From positions 992,001 through 1,056,000 of the forward strand of contig JAGKQI010000103.1 in assembly GCA_018806915.1 (NCBI GenBank): 64,000 nucleotides of DNA, in the 5' to 3' direction. This document shows positions 41,050 to 48,730 of this stretch, piece by piece (the stretch's first letter is position 1; each line of letters begins with the position of its first letter). The DNA comes from Phytophthora colocasiae (lineage: Eukaryota > Oomycota > Peronosporomycetes > Peronosporales > Peronosporaceae). Below the pieces are notes generated by a model. It made no database searches and was not told the DNA's origin. It worked only from the letters and a program-made list of their open reading frames with translations. The translations under genes and the position numbers were made by a program.

Positions 41050-43830
41050 TTACTTTTGCGGGCCAAACGCTTCTGTCAGCACCACCTCCAGCTGCTCATG
41101 TGAGCGTTTCGACAAACCCACGGCAGGAGCTGCAAGCGTCTCGCGGCCAATGTACTCTAGATGCTGTTTCTTGCCCAGCAGCTTCTCAATGTGCGCTTGA
41201 GCGTAGGTCCAGGCACCCTGGTTCAATGGCTCTTCCTGCACCCAGACAAACTTTTTGGCGTTCTCGAATTTGGACACCTCGTCGGCGACCTGCTCGAACG
41301 GGAATGGTGCCAATTCTTCTACGCGGACTAGCGCAATGCTCTCTGGATTTTTGCAGCGAGCAAGTCGCTCCTTCGCGAGTTCGTAGTAAAACTTGCCCGA
41401 GCAGAAGTAAACCTTCTTGACCTGCGATGCGTCGGTGATACTCGGGTCGGAAAGCACGGGTTGGAAACTAGTGCCTGGCCCCATCTCGGATAGTGGCGAA
41501 GTCGCGTCGGAAAGACGCAGCAACATCTTCGGTCCCATGATGATCACAGGCTTGCGGAACGTACGCTGCTGCTGACGACGAAGCAGGTGGAAGAAGTTGG
41601 CCGGTGTCGTCACGTTCACCACGATCATGTTGGTGTCGTGTTGGTATTGCTTCCACACAGCCTCGGTATCTGATTCCTTTACAGAAGATCGAGGAGTTAG
41701 TCCAGGGGTGTCCACAAGCTGCAAGAAGCGCTCAACGCGGCCACTTGAGTGGTCAGGACCAGCTCCATCGTTGCCATGAGGCAACAGCAGCATCAGACCG
41801 GACTGGCGCATCCACTTGGATTCAGCGCTCGACAAGAATTGGTCGATCACAATCTGCGCGCCATTGAAAAAGTCACCGAACTGCGCCTCCCAAATCACCA
41901 GATTATCTGGGCTCTCCACCGAATAGCCGTACTCGTAGCCCATGACAGCCAGCTCGGACAGGTTGCTGTTCACCACACTGAGCTTTCCAGTCGTATCAGA
42001 CTTGTTCGGCAAGTGGTGTTGCAGCGGGAAATACCTTTCTTCTGTCTCCTGGTCGGTGAATGAAGCATGCCTTTGACTGAACGTTCCACGACGGCAATCT
42101 TGCCCGGCAAGACGCACCGAGTAACCATCTTGCATCAAAGTGCCAAATGCCATTGCTTCAGCCGTAGCCCAGTCGACACGCGCATCTGCTGGGCTTTCTC
42201 CGTCCTTGACCTGCAACATTTTCTGTCGCGCTTTGATGTGCGTGCGCTGCAGGCGGCCATGCGGTTGAATACGTTCAGGCAGCTCAACGGAAGCAAGACC
42301 AACCTGGACGAGATTGTCGATATCTACACCAGTTGGGGCATTCACGTACAGGTCTTCAGGCTTAGGTTGTGTCATCGTTGACCATTTTCCCTTGAACGCG
42401 TCGATCTCCGTAGGCTTGTACGCAGGCTCTCCTGTGACCTTCTTGAGTTCGCTCTCAAGGTGATCATTCAGGCGCTCAACAGTCTTTTCAAAGCTAGTGC
42501 GCGAACCGAGACCAACAGCCTCTAGCTCATGAGCAAACTTGATAGGGAATCGCTCTGCTTGATCCACGCGCTCGTACATCTTTGGCTGTGTGAAGCGTGG
42601 TTCATCCACCTCGTTGTGTCCATGACGACGGAACGTGATCAGATCGATGACGATATCCTTGTGGAACTGGTTTCGGTACGCGACTGCAAGACGACACGCA
42701 CGAATCACGTCGACGATGCTCTCGCCGTTGACGTGCAATATCGGGGCCTCGATACTCTTCGCAATATCCGAAGCATAACGCGTTGCACGGCCATCCGGGT
42801 ACGTGGTCGTATAGCCCACCTGGTTGTTCACCACGATGTGCACTGATCCACCCGTCTGGAAGTCTGGGAGCTGTGAAAGCGCCAAAGCTTCCGGGACACA
42901 TCCTTGTCCAGCAAAGGCTGCGTCGCCGTGCAGCAGCAGCGCCATAGCGTTCGTATTAGTGTCGCCATCGTTCTTGGCACGCACTTTGCCAGCCGCCACG
43001 GCGTTGATGATCTCCAGGTGCGACGGGTTGTGCACAAGTGACACATGCACCTTCTTGTCTGCGTATTTCTTGTCCAGTGTCGTGGCAATATGCGATGACA
43101 CATCATCAATACCGCGGAAGCCGTCGGGGAACTCCGAGTAGCCGCGCACCTTGTGAAAGATCTTGTGTGCTGGGTATTCCAGCGAGCCAACTAACAGAGC
43201 CAACCGTCCACGGTGAGGCATACCGATCACTACATCGGATACACCCGACGTCGTACAGGCTTGCAGCACGGTCTCGACTGCTGAGAGCATGGATTCTGCT
43301 CCCTCACCAGAATACCTCTTAAACGACGCGAATTTTTTTGCCATAAAACTTTCAAAAACATCAGCACGTAGCATACTAGAGTACGCATTGCGTAAGTCCG
43401 ACGGAGAGACCTCTTTAGCTGCCAGAGTCTCAGCAGCATTGGCCAGCCACTTCTTCTCCTCTGCTGAGTTCAAATGCTCGAATTCAAAGCCAGTTTTCCC
43501 GCAGTAGACGCGATTCAGTTCGTCGTAGAGCTGTTGACCATTAACGGCAGCAACCGAGACCACTCCTGCCAGGTCTGTAGTTGCAAGAGGACGGGTCAGC
43601 AGCGGCTTGAAGTTGTCAGCTGCAAGACTGGGGACCGCTGAGCGTTGCTGCAGCTTGAGTGGGTCTAGATCGGCTTGCAGATGTCCAGATTGACGAAAGG
43701 CCGTTGCCATGGACTTCGCGGCCAGAGATTCGAGCGAAGAAGCTGAAGAAAAAAGCGCCTTGGGCAGCACAACACGCGCATTCGTTGGGGTGACACGGTG
43801 GCGCGTCAGGAGACCGGGAAGACGCAGCAT
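41050..43830 (-). CDS. DHTKD1: Mitochondrial 2-oxoacid dehydrogenase E1, DHTKD1 (2-oxoadipate) type
   Basis: A single exon of 926 residues from the ATG at 43830. An upstream in-frame ATG at 43947 adds 39 residues unlike any transit peptide. The Arg/Leu/Thr-rich start (MLRLPGLLTRHRVTP) looks like a mitochondrial presequence. ThDP-enzyme blocks: DVVIGMPHRGRLALL, VRGYSEFPDGF, HNPSHLEIINAVA, LLHGDAAFAGQG, GGSVHIVVNNQVGYTT, ITFRRHGHNEVDEP, WATAEAMAFGTL, GQDCRRGTFSQRHA, WEAQFGDFFNGAQIVIDQF, LLPHGNDGAGPDHSS and LRVEELAPFPFE-like. The GMPHRGRL, SEFP and NNQVGYTT wording and the short N-terminus (no OGDH-type lead domain) favour DHTKD1, which oxidises 2-oxoadipate in lysine/tryptophan breakdown. OGDH E1 is the alternative. 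Confidence 0.9.
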   Translation of the reverse strand: MLRLPGLLTRHRVTPTNARVVLPKALFSSASSLESLAAKSMATAFRQSGHLQADLDPLKLQQRSAVPSLAADNFKPLLTRPLATTDLAGVVSVAAVNGQQLYDELNRVYCGKTGFEFEHLNSAEEKKWLANAAETLAAKEVSPSDLRNAYSSMLRADVFESFMAKKFASFKRYSGEGAESMLSAVETVLQACTTSGVSDVVIGMPHRGRLALLVGSLEYPAHKIFHKVRGYSEFPDGFRGIDDVSSHIATTLDKKYADKKVHVSLVHNPSHLEIINAVAAGKVRAKNDGDTNTNAMALLLHGDAAFAGQGCVPEALALSQLPDFQTGGSVHIVVNNQVGYTTTYPDGRATRYASDIAKSIEAPILHVNGESIVDVIRACRLAVAYRNQFHKDIVIDLITFRRHGHNEVDEPRFTQPKMYERVDQAERFPIKFAHELEAVGLGSRTSFEKTVERLNDHLESELKKVTGEPAYKPTEIDAFKGKWSTMTQPKPEDLYVNAPTGVDIDNLVQVGLASVELPERIQPHGRLQRTHIKARQKMLQVKDGESPADARVDWATAEAMAFGTLMQDGYSVRLAGQDCRRGTFSQRHASFTDQETEERYFPLQHHLPNKSDTTGKLSVVNSNLSELAVMGYEYGYSVESPDNLVIWEAQFGDFFNGAQIVIDQFLSSAESKWMRQSGLMLLLPHGNDGAGPDHSSGRVERFLQLVDTPGLTPRSSVKESDTEAVWKQYQHDTNMIVVNVTTPANFFHLLRRQQQRTFRKPVIIMGPKMLLRLSDATSPLSEMGPGTSFQPVLSDPSITDASQVKKVYFCSGKFYYELAKERLARCKNPESIALVRVEELAPFPFEQVADEVSKFENAKKFVWVQEEPLNQGAWTYAQAHIEKLLGKKQHLEYIGRETLAAPAVGLSKRSHEQLEVVLTEAFGPQK

Positions 43831-44025
43831 GAAGACGAGTACGGGGGTTCTGGAGGAATTCGGAATGGTGCAATGAGGTCCTATAGGTTTTTGTGATGGG
43901 GATACCGAAATCCAAACGCCGGATTGGACGTGGACGAAGGCATACAAAAAGCAAGATAAAGCTGGACGTTGAAGACAAAGAAAGGACGATATGACGTTGC
44001 TAGTTGAAGTGCTGCAAATGTGGTT

Positions 44026-45261
44026 TTACAGCGTGTCCAGTTGATGAGGTTCTTGGTCTTCTGTTTCTTCTTCTTCTTCATATTGATCTTCTGACAGTAA
44101 AGATATGATTTGTTGACGTTCTTCTTCATCTTGTATCACAGGCAGCAGGTGCTCTACTAGATCATGTTTGTCCTCGTCCAGCATCACCTCTACGATTGGA
44201 ATATACCCGATAGGAGGTCGAATGGCTCCAGCTAGAGCTAACAGCGTCTCCCATTGATCGGTTCTTGCAAGCACACGTAGTAATGTCCACCAAAACTGTC
44301 GAGGAGGGACGGAGTATTGTTCAGCACAGTCTATTGCCAGTACTAGCGCTTGACGATGAACTGGATTGAGTGTGATCACCTTCTGAAGAGTTTCCACCAG
44401 AGAACTACCCACAAGAAGTCCTGCGGGGATCGCTAACGTGCGCTCCATCGCTCTTTGCGTCTCCATTAACTGCAGCATCTCACTCGTCATCACGAGGTTG
44501 AAGGAGTCTGCGGATCGAGCTACACAATGTTCATGTAGTTCAGCTGAACTTAGTGATAATGCCGCTGTGATCGAAGGCGACGCGGTGTTTAACGATGCAC
44601 GGAAGAGTTTTGCCGCCTCTCTCAACCGATTGCGTTTGGTATCAAGCACGTTGTCCCCGTATGCAGCTTTCCCCACCACTTCTGCTGCTTGACTGTATTC
44701 TCCCACTAGCACACCCATCTGGAACGTATTGGTCACATCAGAGCGTGCAATGAGTAGTTGAGATGCAAACAAACGTGCAGCACGCGGGTATTTGCCCACC
44801 ACACGTAGAAACTCGTCACCACTGAGCCGCTTGCCCAGCTGAACCATTATCTTATAGATACTGTCGGGTGTACTCAACGGATTGGAGCTTAGGCCTTTGA
44901 GGATATTCTCCTCCAGTGTAGCTGGCACATTTTCGCCGTCATTTGAAGTGTTTACACCGGTTAAATCTGCAGTTTTGCTTGGATCAAACACCAGTTCTTG
45001 CTGCATTACTACTGATACCGGGAACTCTTCGTCCTGATCGTACAACATGGACACTTCGCTGATCCAGTTTTCGAGCGTCAATAGTACTTCCTCCCTCTCC
45101 GAAGCCAGTCCAGACGCCTCCTGCTGCAGCACAACCTTGGCGGCGCTACGTCTGAACGTCGTGTAGAATGCAGAGGCGTGTGATGCTCCTCCCGATGACA
45201 AGCACGCGGTCTTGTCGAATATATCACTGCCCCCTGCATAGTAGCTCCACAGATTCCCCAT
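44026..45261 (-). CDS. VPS16 C-terminal-domain protein, SPE-39/VIPAS39-like
   Basis: A single exon of 411 residues. The region about 150-390 is all-helical. It carries ALVLAIDCAEQYSVPPRQFWWTLLRVL and WETLLALAGAIRPPIGYIPIVEVML, which match the Vps16_C helical repeat (the part that binds VPS33). The C-terminus is very acidic. Full VPS16 has an N-terminal beta-propeller, absent here; the length fits SPE-39/VIPAS39, which works with VPS33B in endosome/lysosome traffic. The assignment to SPE-39 rather than a VPS16 paralogue is inference. It starts 80 bp before the palindrome-bearing gap on its 5' side. Confidence 0.65.
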   Translation of the reverse strand: MGNLWSYYAGGSDIFDKTACLSSGGASHASAFYTTFRRSAAKVVLQQEASGLASEREEVLLTLENWISEVSMLYDQDEEFPVSVVMQQELVFDPSKTADLTGVNTSNDGENVPATLEENILKGLSSNPLSTPDSIYKIMVQLGKRLSGDEFLRVVGKYPRAARLFASQLLIARSDVTNTFQMGVLVGEYSQAAEVVGKAAYGDNVLDTKRNRLREAAKLFRASLNTASPSITAALSLSSAELHEHCVARSADSFNLVMTSEMLQLMETQRAMERTLAIPAGLLVGSSLVETLQKVITLNPVHRQALVLAIDCAEQYSVPPRQFWWTLLRVLARTDQWETLLALAGAIRPPIGYIPIVEVMLDEDKHDLVEHLLPVIQDEEERQQIISLLSEDQYEEEEETEDQEPHQLDTL

Positions 45262-45380
45262 GGTACTTTGGATCCGGGAAAGTGTCGCTTCGTTGTAGGG
45301 TTCTGATCCAGGTTCATTCCACCAGTCGTCTATTTGACGACAAGGTGTATTAATAACACTACAATAGGCACTAACAATGT

Positions 45381-45417
45381 CAACGACAAGTCCCTATTGA
45401 ATAGGGACTTGTTGTTG
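45381..45417. repeat. 37-bp near-perfect palindrome
   Basis: Arms ACAAGTCCCTATT and AATAGGGACTTGT are separated by one G. After a single mismatch they extend into CAAC/GTTG. It could form a 13-bp hairpin with a minimal loop, or serve as a dimeric protein site. Confidence 0.75.
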
Positions 45418-45565
45418 TGTTCCTGGTGCAATCACCGGTGCACTTTGTTCTTGTGTCATCATGGAATTGATCTTCAAGGCCTTGCAGCTCCTCTAAGCGA
45501 AGTTTGTCGCACTAGAGAGCAACAGATTGGGAACTCATTAGCAGTTTTGAGCCCTCAATTCTCCT

Positions 45566-45584
45566 TTTCATTTTCCAATTCGCT
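45566..45584 (+). promoter_or_regulatory. Oomycete Inr/FPR-like core promoter of P450 gene
   Basis: TTTCATTTTCCAATTCGC closely follows the oomycete initiator/flanking consensus (GCTCATTYYNCAWTTTNYY) and lies 55-73 bp upstream of the ATG at 45639. Confidence 0.55.
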
Positions 45585-45638
45585 CTCAACTGCACAAGCA
45601 GCTCAACCAACTCGCAACCTTCTGACAACAAACTTCAA

Positions 45639-47186
45639 ATGTGGTCAAGTTCAAGTCACGACGGCACGCAGCAGTCCGCTTTGTTGGCACTCGGTGCTTT
45701 AACCGCATTTTACGCGTCCTGGAAGCTGTTGAATATGCCTGTTCCACTTCCAGACCCAGGAATGGAGCTTTTCCGTCCGGCTTCGACTTTGCCAATTCTG
45801 GGCAACACCTTGGACGTCTTGCTCTTCAACCGCTACCGGATGAGTGACTGGATCAACGACCAGACGGATGCAAGTGGAGGTCAACCTTGGATCCTTCAGT
45901 TGCTGTTCCAACCTCCCTGGGTCGTTCTCACAATGCCCAATGACCTTAACGATGTATTCGTCGACAAGTTCGACGTTTTCGAGAAAGGAGGTACACTCGG
46001 TGACATCTCGTTCGACGTATTGGGCCATGGACTGCTCAACGTCAACGGAGATAAATGGAAACAGCAACGTCGAGCCGCCAGCCACCTCTTTTCGACCAGC
46101 AGCATTCGTGAAGTCATGGAACCGGTTATCCGTGAAAAAACGTTGCAACTTCGAGATGTCCTCGCGAAATGTGCCCAGGAAGATCAAACTGTGAGCATTA
46201 AGTCGTTATTGGGGAAATTCACTAGCGACGTCTTCACTCGCATTGGGTTTGGCGTGGAACTTAATCAACTGGGTGGAGACGTCCTCGTGGACGAAATGCA
46301 CCCGCTGGACATCGCACTACACGCGGTTCAGAACCGGTTTCAGACCCCCATGTGGATGTGGAAACTCATTCGGTTCCTCAATATCGGCGCTGAGAAGCGT
46401 CTTCGGGACAACATGAAGATCGTCAACAACATGGTGAGGGACATTATGGTTCGATCCATCACTGAGAAGACCCCCGACGCAGAAAAGAAGAACTTGTTGA
46501 CTTTACTGATGAAGGAGAATGTGAATGCCGATCCGCGTGAGCTCCAGGATACGGCAGTCAATTTCTTCATCGCTGGGAAGGACACGACGTCGTTTAGTTT
46601 GTCCTGGCTCATTGTGATGATGAACCGCTATCCTCGCGTTCTTCAGAAGATTCGTGAGGAGATCCAAACAGTTCTTCCGGAGCTTTTAACTGGAGAAATG
46701 GAGGCACCGACACGTGAAGATACACAGAAACTCGTGTACTTGGACGCTGCAGTAAAAGAAAGTGTGCGTCTCTGGTCTGTTTCCACGTATCGGTGCACTA
46801 CTAGAGACACGACACTAACGGACGGTGGGTTCATCAAGAAAGGGACTATCGTAGTCGTATCGAAATACGCTGCAGCGCGACGCCAAAACGTATGGGGCGA
46901 AGATGCCGCGGAGTACAGACCTGAGCGCTGGTTCGACGAGAAAACTGGAGAACCAAAGAAGATCACACCTCCGCAGTTCATCACCTTCAGCACTGGTCCA
47001 CGTAAGTGCATTGGTATGCGTCTAGCAATGCTGGAAATGAAGACTGTCATGGCTGTTCTCTTCAGTCGCTTTGACATTGAGACTGTGGAAGACCCGTTTA
47101 AAATCACCTACGACTTCTCCTTCGTGCTACCAGTGAAGGGGCCACTTGCCGTTCGAATTCGTGAGCGCGGTACCCCCGGCGCGTAA
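45639..47186 (+). CDS. Cytochrome P450 (CYP86/CYP94-like clan)
   Basis: A single exon of 515 residues. An N-terminal membrane helix at about residues 12-32 anchors it in the ER. A Pro-rich hinge (MPVPLPDPG) follows. C-helix WKQQRRAASHLF binds haem propionate. The I-helix oxygen-binding motif is AGKDTTS. The K-helix ExxR reads KESVRLW, PERW is present, and the haem loop FSTGPRKCIG has its Cys near residue 457. Overall wording (FIAGKDTT, CIGMRLAMLEMK) resembles the CYP86/94 and oomycete CYP5014-type enzymes. These hydroxylate the omega end of fatty acids; the substrate is inferred only. All key residues are present. Confidence 0.93.
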   Translation: MWSSSSHDGTQQSALLALGALTAFYASWKLLNMPVPLPDPGMELFRPASTLPILGNTLDVLLFNRYRMSDWINDQTDASGGQPWILQLLFQPPWVVLTMPNDLNDVFVDKFDVFEKGGTLGDISFDVLGHGLLNVNGDKWKQQRRAASHLFSTSSIREVMEPVIREKTLQLRDVLAKCAQEDQTVSIKSLLGKFTSDVFTRIGFGVELNQLGGDVLVDEMHPLDIALHAVQNRFQTPMWMWKLIRFLNIGAEKRLRDNMKIVNNMVRDIMVRSITEKTPDAEKKNLLTLLMKENVNADPRELQDTAVNFFIAGKDTTSFSLSWLIVMMNRYPRVLQKIREEIQTVLPELLTGEMEAPTREDTQKLVYLDAAVKESVRLWSVSTYRCTTRDTTLTDGGFIKKGTIVVVSKYAAARRQNVWGEDAAEYRPERWFDEKTGEPKKITPPQFITFSTGPRKCIGMRLAMLEMKTVMAVLFSRFDIETVEDPFKITYDFSFVLPVKGPLAVRIRERGTPGA

Positions 47187-47336
47187 GCTCCAGCATATTC
47201 CAGTGCTTACCTGGAACATTGATCTCCAACTTAGTACCAGCTCTTCATATTTTTAGCGAAAGTGAAACTTGACTTTCATTTGAGTTCTCTCCTTCATTCG
47301 TGTTGTGCACCCGGTTCCATCGTGTTGGTGGTGGCC

Positions 47337-48544
47337 ATGGATGAAAACCAGAAGCAGCAGGTAACTCAATGAAGTGTGCATTAGCTCCTCTACACTTGTG
47401 AAATCTGACCTCTTTTATTCTACAGCTGCGTGATGATCTACAGTTCGCAATTATGAAAGCTGAACAGCTCACAGTTCTCGATTCGAAAACCCCTGTAGGA
47501 TCCAAGAAGAACCCAATGGACATCAAGTCGTTGGTGGATGTTTTCGCAGTGTTTGGCTACTCAGCTGAAGATATCATCGACAAACATGATCAATGCACGA
47601 TCTTTAAGAAGATTCGCGCTGAACTGGACAATCTACTCCGTGATCTGTCAATGAAAACCAAGAAACATGACAAGGCGATCCTTCTGCGAGATCGATTGCG
47701 CCTGATCAAGCGCGAATTCATTGAGATGCAGGGAGTTTATGAAACCCGACGCCAGGAAAGAGAAGAACAACAATTTAGTCGCGGAATTGTACTGGCAAAA
47801 CAACATAGCGATGTGCAATGTGCTTCCCGAATCGACTCTTGCGAGCGCGAGATCTTACACCAGCAAGAAGAACTGAGAAAGACACATGAAGTGGAACGAG
47901 CACAGCTTGAAACATACCTGAAGAAGCTGCAAGAACCGCATGTCAAATTTTCCACGCTGCTACTTGAGCTGAAAAATACTGAGAAGAACCTGGCCAAATT
48001 GAAACTGTTTGAGGATGCCAAGAATGTGTCCATCCGTGCGGATAGTTTAGAACGTGATCAGAGAGCGGTCAATACGGCAAAGTTTGAGAAGTTCAAAGAA
48101 AAGAAGCGAACTCTTCTGTTGGAGAAGCAGCAAGAAGAACTTGCAGAAGCCAGAGAGAAGTTGATGGAGAAGCGCTACGTGGTAATGAGAGCAAACGAAA
48201 CCCACAGGAAAACGTAAGTGTGTGATGTGTTGATAATAATGATTGGTATATTGACTCTACTCGTTGTTGAACAACTCTTTAGGGAAGAGCAACGAATGAA
48301 AAACCTGAAGGTGGACATGAAGCATGCGCAAACCATGGACATGCACGGCAAAAAGGTTTTCTCAACTAATTCCGTAGCTGTCGTGCGCAAGTCGCATGGA
48401 GCCACATCCAGTACATATCGAGGTCAGCAACTTCTCAGCACCGTTCAAGGCAAACGTCTCGAAGTTACAAGTCTTTGCCTGCTCCATGACGGTGAAAATG
48501 GTGCGGTACCCCCCGGATCGGTAGGAGCTACTTTTTACGAGTGA
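47337..48544 (+). CDS. Coiled-coil protein of unknown function
   Basis: Three exons (47337-47360, 47426-48213, 48283-48544) total 1074 nt, 357 residues. Exon 1 codes only MDENQKQQ. Residues about 45-260 are a near-continuous basic coiled coil (FKKIRAELDNLLRDLSMKTKK, RLRLIKREFIEMQ, LETYLKKLQEPHVKF). After the last intron the tail is Lys-rich, then polar. I do not recognise the family; short coiled-coil proteins like this are common in flagellar axonemes and basal bodies, which zoosporic oomycetes have, but that is a guess. It lies 150 bp downstream of the P450 gene and converges on the oxygenase gene. Confidence 0.75.
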
Positions 48545-48730
48545 AAGCCTAACGATACTTACATTTTTTTGGAGCAGCTTATATACACCGGATAATGCGC
48601 GAGCTGATAGTTGCATGGTACTCGATTTTAACCGACAAACAAGCCGATACCGTATCGCTTGAATTCTTTGAATTTTGTCATGTTCACTACTTTGAAGCAC
48701 AAGTGAAATAGCAAGTCTCGGTATCTGAAG

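Larger units (their letters stand above)
45262..45638. other. Divergent promoter region with a strong palindrome
   Basis: 377 bp lie between the SPE-39-like gene (-) and the P450 gene (+). It holds the palindrome 45381-45417 and an oomycete initiator-like element at 45566-45584. Confidence 0.55.

Noticed and set aside
42824..43322. ORFs overlapping the DHTKD1-type gene on both strands
   Set aside because: Shadows of a single long frame with full enzyme similarity.
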